A stretch of DNA of 9,040 nucleotides from an uncultured Collinsella sp. (lineage in GTDB: Bacteria > Actinomycetota > Coriobacteriia > Coriobacteriales > Coriobacteriaceae): contig URUC01000080.1 in NCBI GenBank assembly GCA_900550965.1, positions 1-9,040 of the forward strand. Reading direction: 5' to 3'. The notes under the pieces were generated by a model. That model saw only the letters and a program-made list of their open reading frames with translations, was not told the origin of the DNA and did not search any database. Numbering within the stretch: position 1 is the first letter of the stretch; the number at the start of each line of letters is the position of its first letter. Shown piece by piece: positions 6,718 to 9,040 of the stretch. Both the position numbers and the translations under genes were made by a program.

Positions 6718-6777
6718 GTTGATTGGGGACAGACTTAAATGAGCGTTTTCACGCATTTAAGTCTGTCCCCAATCAAC
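6718..6777. repeat. Perfect 24-bp-arm palindrome, REP/MITE-like element
   Basis: Positions 6718-6741 and 6754-6777 are exact reverse complements over 24 bases, separated by a 12-base loop that can add a further CGT/ACG pairing. The arm core is GGGGACAGACTTAAATG. It begins six bases after the ftsH terminator T run and ends about 60 bases before the next start codon. Such long perfect hairpins between genes are typical of repeated palindromes mobilised by IS200/IS605-like REP-associated transposases. From memory, TTAAGTCTGTCCCC-type sequences recur in several bacterial genomes, but I could not verify this. No transposase is in the window, and I see no clear target duplication. Confidence 0.72.
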
Positions 6778-6807
6778 ATTACTGCGGCACTTTGCTCGGC
6801 TAAAGCG

Positions 6808-6813
6808 TACAAT
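6808..6813 (+). promoter_or_regulatory. Candidate -10 element for the aminotransferase gene
   Basis: TACAAT lies 24 bases before the ATG at 6838. The region where a -35 should lie (about 6784-6790) is a poor match and sits only seven bases beyond the 6718-6777 palindrome. The element may therefore have landed directly against this promoter. Confidence 0.33.
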
Positions 6814-6837
6814 AGCGCCTATGCGAAAGGGGAACAG

Positions 6838-8022
6838 ATGATCAACGAAACTATGTATGCTCGCGGTGCGGAAAGCTCCATCATCCGTGAGATCTTTAGC
6901 TATGGCCTTGAGCGCAAGGCACAGATCGGCGCGGAAAACGTGTTCGATTTTTCGCTGGGCAACCCGAGTGTTCCGGCGCCAGCTGCCGTGGCGGAGTCCA
7001 TTAAGAAGGCCTTGGGGCTGCCGAGCGACCAGTTGCACGGCTACACCCCCGCTCCGGGCCTGCCGCAATGTCGAGCAGCCGTCGCCGAATCGCTCAACCG
7101 CCGCTTTGGAACGAACTATGAGGGTAAGGACGTCTTTATGACGGTGGGTGCCGCGGCTTCGCTCACCTGCACGCTCAACGCCGTTACGAACCCGGGCGAC
7201 GAGGTTATTGTTATCGCCCCATACTTTCCGGAGTATCGCGTTTGGATTGAGAAGGCCGGCTGTACGTGTGTTGAGGCGCTCGCCGATGAAGATACGTTCC
7301 AGCTGAGCGTGGACAACGTGCTTAAGGCGATTACCGATAAGACGGCGGCCGTCATCATCGACTCGCCCAACAATCCGACTGGTGCCGTATATACGCGCGA
7401 CACGCTGACGCGGCTGGCCAATGTTCTGCGCGAGGCCAACGCTCAGCGCGATCCCGAGAATCCGATTATGCTCATTTCTGATGAGCCGTACCGCGAGATC
7501 GTGTACGGTGCCGAGGTGCCTTGGGTGCCCTCGATTTACGAGCACACCATCGTGTGCTACTCGTATTCTAAGTCGCTTTCGCTGCCGGGCGAGCGCGTGG
7601 GATGGATCCTTGTTCCCAATACGAATCCTCAGGCAGATCGTCTAATGCCCGCCGTTGCCGGTGCCGCCCGTACGCTGGGCTTCGTGTGCGCGCCGGCGCT
7701 CTTCCAGCGCGTAATTATCGACTGCATCGATGAGCCGAGTGACGTTGAGGCCTATGCACGCAACCGCACCGCGCTTACCGACGCACTAGCGGAGTACGGC
7801 TACGCCTATGTTGAGCCGGATGGCGCGTTCTACCTATGGGTGAAAGCGTTGGAGCCCGATGCGAATGCGTTTTGCGAGCGCGCAAAGAAGTATGAGCTGC
7901 TTGCGGTTCCTTCGGACAGCTTTGGTATGCCGGGTTGGTTCCGCCTGGGCTATTGCGTGAGTTACGAAACGATTGTCAATTCGCTACCCGCTTGGAAACA
8001 GTTGGCGGACGAGTATCGTTAA
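6838..8022 (+). CDS. Pyridoxal-phosphate-dependent class I/II aminotransferase
   Basis: This encodes a 394-residue fold-type I PLP enzyme that moves an amino group between an amino acid and a 2-oxo acid in the cytoplasm. The family landmarks are in order: FDFSLGNPSVPAP near the N-terminus, YTPAPGLPQCRAAVA, the PLP-contacting SPNNPTG (N178, N179), DEPY (215-218), the Schiff-base lysine K245 in SYSKSLSLPGERVGW, and the substrate-carboxylate arginine R369 in WFRLGYC. The overall style resembles aspartate/aromatic-type aminotransferases, but substrate specificity cannot be read from the sequence. The start at 6838 has AAAGGGGA (6826-6833) at good spacing. The frame stays open back to an ATG at 6739, inside the palindrome, but that extension has no ribosome-binding site and would be an artefact. 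It is probably monocistronic and unrelated in function to ftsH upstream. Confidence 0.93.
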   Translation: MINETMYARGAESSIIREIFSYGLERKAQIGAENVFDFSLGNPSVPAPAAVAESIKKALGLPSDQLHGYTPAPGLPQCRAAVAESLNRRFGTNYEGKDVFMTVGAAASLTCTLNAVTNPGDEVIVIAPYFPEYRVWIEKAGCTCVEALADEDTFQLSVDNVLKAITDKTAAVIIDSPNNPTGAVYTRDTLTRLANVLREANAQRDPENPIMLISDEPYREIVYGAEVPWVPSIYEHTIVCYSYSKSLSLPGERVGWILVPNTNPQADRLMPAVAGAARTLGFVCAPALFQRVIIDCIDEPSDVEAYARNRTALTDALAEYGYAYVEPDGAFYLWVKALEPDANAFCERAKKYELLAVPSDSFGMPGWFRLGYCVSYETIVNSLPAWKQLADEYR

Positions 8023-8044
8023 AAGTAAAGCGCTCTGCCTACAA

Positions 8045-8060
8045 TGTTTTACGTGAAACG
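8045..8060. promoter_or_regulatory. parS: Near-consensus parS-like (ParB-binding) site
   Basis: TGTTTTACGTGAAACG matches the Bacillus parS TGTTTCACGTGAAACA at 14 of 16 positions, and the 14-bp core GTTTCACGTGAAAC at 13 of 14. The site is intergenic. One mismatch lies in the central CACGTG and may weaken ParB binding. parS sites cluster near chromosome origins. Function is inferred from sequence similarity only. Confidence 0.45.
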
Positions 8061-8087
8061 GGGTTTGGTGTTAAGCCGGACCCCGTT
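8057..8087 (+). repeat. Hairpin downstream of the aminotransferase gene
   Basis: AACGGGGT (8057-8064) and ACCCCGTT (8080-8087) form a perfect 8-bp stem. It can continue through G-U and G-C pairs (8065-8069 with 8075-8079) to a five-base loop. It lies 35 bases after the aminotransferase stop and overlaps the right half of the parS-like site. Only TTGTC follows, so it is at best a weak terminator. Confidence 0.45.
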
Positions 8088-8120
8088 GTCATGGACGTTG
8101 TGTCTTTGGGATGGAGTGGT

Positions 8121-8150
8121 TTTACGACTATCGAAGGCTATGCGTACAAT
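8121..8150 (+). promoter_or_regulatory. Promoter of the PHP-domain gene
   Basis: TTTACG (8121-8126, four of six matches to TTGACA) and TACAAT (8145-8150, five of six matches to TATAAT) are separated by 18 bases. Transcription would start near 8157, giving a leader of about 30 bases before the ATG at 8188. This is the most complete sigma-70-type promoter I can see in the window. Confidence 0.5.
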
Positions 8151-8187
8151 GAATATAAGCGACGGCCGTGCCAGATAAGGAGACCTG

Positions 8188-9009
8188 ATGCCCTACCTGC
8201 TTTCTTGTGACATTCATACCCATACGATGTTCTCTGCGCATGCATATTCGACCATTGAGGAGAATGTGTACTGGGCGGCAGAGCGTGGCCTGCAGGTGCT
8301 CGGATCCGCCGACCATCTGAGCTCTATGGTTACGGCTTGCCCCAATGACCTGCGCAGTTACCAGTTCTTTATCAACCAGGATATCTGGCCGCGCATTTGG
8401 AGCGGCGTGCTAGTGCTGCGTGGTGCCGAGGCCGATATCGTTTCGCTGGACGGAAGCCTGTTTGGCGAGGACAATCCTGTCACGCTCGATATCGCCGGCG
8501 ATTCGTACAGCCGTCAGCATTCACTGTTCGATTTGGTTACGCGTAATTTGGATTATTTGGTTGCAAGCGTGCATAATCCGCAGATTGCTGAGGGCGCGAC
8601 GCTGGCCCAAACGACCGAGATGTATATCAATGCCTTGGAACACCCCAAGGTGTTCATGCTGGGCCACGCGGGCCGCTCGGGCGTGCCGTTCGATATCGAC
8701 GAGGTGCTGTTGGCGGCTAAGGCCAAGCACAAGATTATCGAGATCAACAACCATAGTCTTGAACACGGTGTCGACACTGAGCATTGGGCCGTATGCCGCA
8801 AGATCGCCGAGCGCTGCGCCGAGCTGGGCGTGGGCATTGGCGTGTCGACCGATGCCCACATTGGCATGGCCATTGGCAAGCTCGATTACGCTCGCAAGAT
8901 GCTCGACGAGATTCACTTCCCGTTGGATCTGATCGTGACGCGCGATCGCGAGACGCTGCTGCGCGAGATGGCGGCAGCCGGCGTGTGCGACCTGCGCAAG
9001 GGGATGTAG
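8188..9009 (+). CDS. PHP-domain metallophosphoesterase (YcdX-like)
   Basis: This encodes a 273-residue PHP-superfamily hydrolase, a trinuclear-metal phosphoesterase fold that includes histidinol phosphatase and E. coli YcdX. All nine expected metal ligands appear in order: H10 and H12 (DIHTHT), H18, H43 (ADH), E81 (RGAEAD), H129 (SVHNP), H160 (GHAGR), and D222 and H224 (STDAHIG). The segment KHKIIEINNHSL also fits the family. The length slightly exceeds YcdX (245). The start at 8188 has TAAGGAG ending five bases upstream and a good promoter. No histidine-biosynthesis gene is nearby, so there is no context support for a histidinol-phosphatase role. A general phosphatase or phosphodiesterase of unknown substrate is the safer call. 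The gene is complete, ending 31 bases before the window edge. The sequence after the stop shows no feature. Confidence 0.9.
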   Translation: MPYLLSCDIHTHTMFSAHAYSTIEENVYWAAERGLQVLGSADHLSSMVTACPNDLRSYQFFINQDIWPRIWSGVLVLRGAEADIVSLDGSLFGEDNPVTLDIAGDSYSRQHSLFDLVTRNLDYLVASVHNPQIAEGATLAQTTEMYINALEHPKVFMLGHAGRSGVPFDIDEVLLAAKAKHKIIEINNHSLEHGVDTEHWAVCRKIAERCAELGVGIGVSTDAHIGMAIGKLDYARKMLDEIHFPLDLIVTRDRETLLREMAAAGVCDLRKGM

Positions 9010-9040
9010 CGGAATTTATAAACCAAGCGAAGGGGGGCGG

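Noticed and set aside
5374..6756. A 460-codon open frame antisense to ftsH
   Set aside because: It is fully opposite a perfectly conserved ftsH, its protein shows no domain, and GC-rich codon bias commonly opens such antisense frames. It also runs through the ftsH terminator.
6739..6837. A 33-residue N-terminal extension of the aminotransferase
   Set aside because: The start lies inside the palindrome, upstream of the candidate -10, and lacks a ribosome-binding site. The start at 6838 has a good one.
1..9040. CRISPR arrays, tRNA or rRNA genes, phage or defence genes
   Set aside because: No regularly spaced direct repeats, no recognisable structural RNA and no phage or defence-family protein were seen in reading both strands. 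The window is mainly housekeeping.

Overview
The window looks like an ordinary core chromosomal region of a moderately GC-rich bacterium. Gene order, codon use (strong G/C preference at third positions in all but one gene) and protein style fit a Coriobacteriia actinobacterium, perhaps Collinsella. That assignment rests on recognition, not on a search. There is no phage, plasmid, CRISPR or complete insertion sequence, and I see no tRNA or rRNA.

Layout. Positions 1-100 hold the tail of something cut by the left edge, closed by a strong terminator (71-100). Next comes a minus-strand gene for a small unrecognised protein with a C-terminal membrane anchor (165-632), in visibly AT-rich DNA. An AT-rich divergent intergenic region follows (633-907). 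It is crowded with AGTC/GACT tetramers and dyads and leads into an hsp20 small heat-shock gene (908-1339). A terminator hairpin (1372-1405) separates hsp20 from the convergent minus-strand gene for a WalJ/YycJ-type metallo-beta-lactamase-fold protein (1421-2230). Divergent from that gene runs the conserved block tilS (tRNA-Ile lysidine synthetase), hpt (hypoxanthine phosphoribosyltransferase) and ftsH (membrane AAA+ zinc protease). hpt and ftsH are one base apart, and a good terminator ends the block at 6680-6711. Immediately after it lies a perfect 24-bp-arm palindrome (6718-6777) that resembles a mobile REP/RAYT-type element. The right end carries a class I/II PLP aminotransferase (6838-8022), an intergenic region with a near-consensus parS-like site, a hairpin and a promoter, and a PHP-family metallophosphoesterase (8188-9009).

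How the genes relate. tilS, hpt and ftsH form a housekeeping cluster found in many bacteria, covering AUA decoding, purine salvage and membrane proteostasis. Hsp20 and FtsH are both protein-quality-control factors but are transcribed separately. WalJ-type proteins and the tilS-hpt-ftsH block both often lie near the chromosome origin, at least in Firmicutes. Together with the parS-like sequence this hints that the window may be origin-proximal, which is an inference.

I do not see a convincing new multi-gene system. The items most worth a second look are the parS-like site, the 6718-6777 palindrome, the possible RNA-thermometer hairpin and AGTC/GACT cluster in front of hsp20, and the tail-anchored orphan protein.
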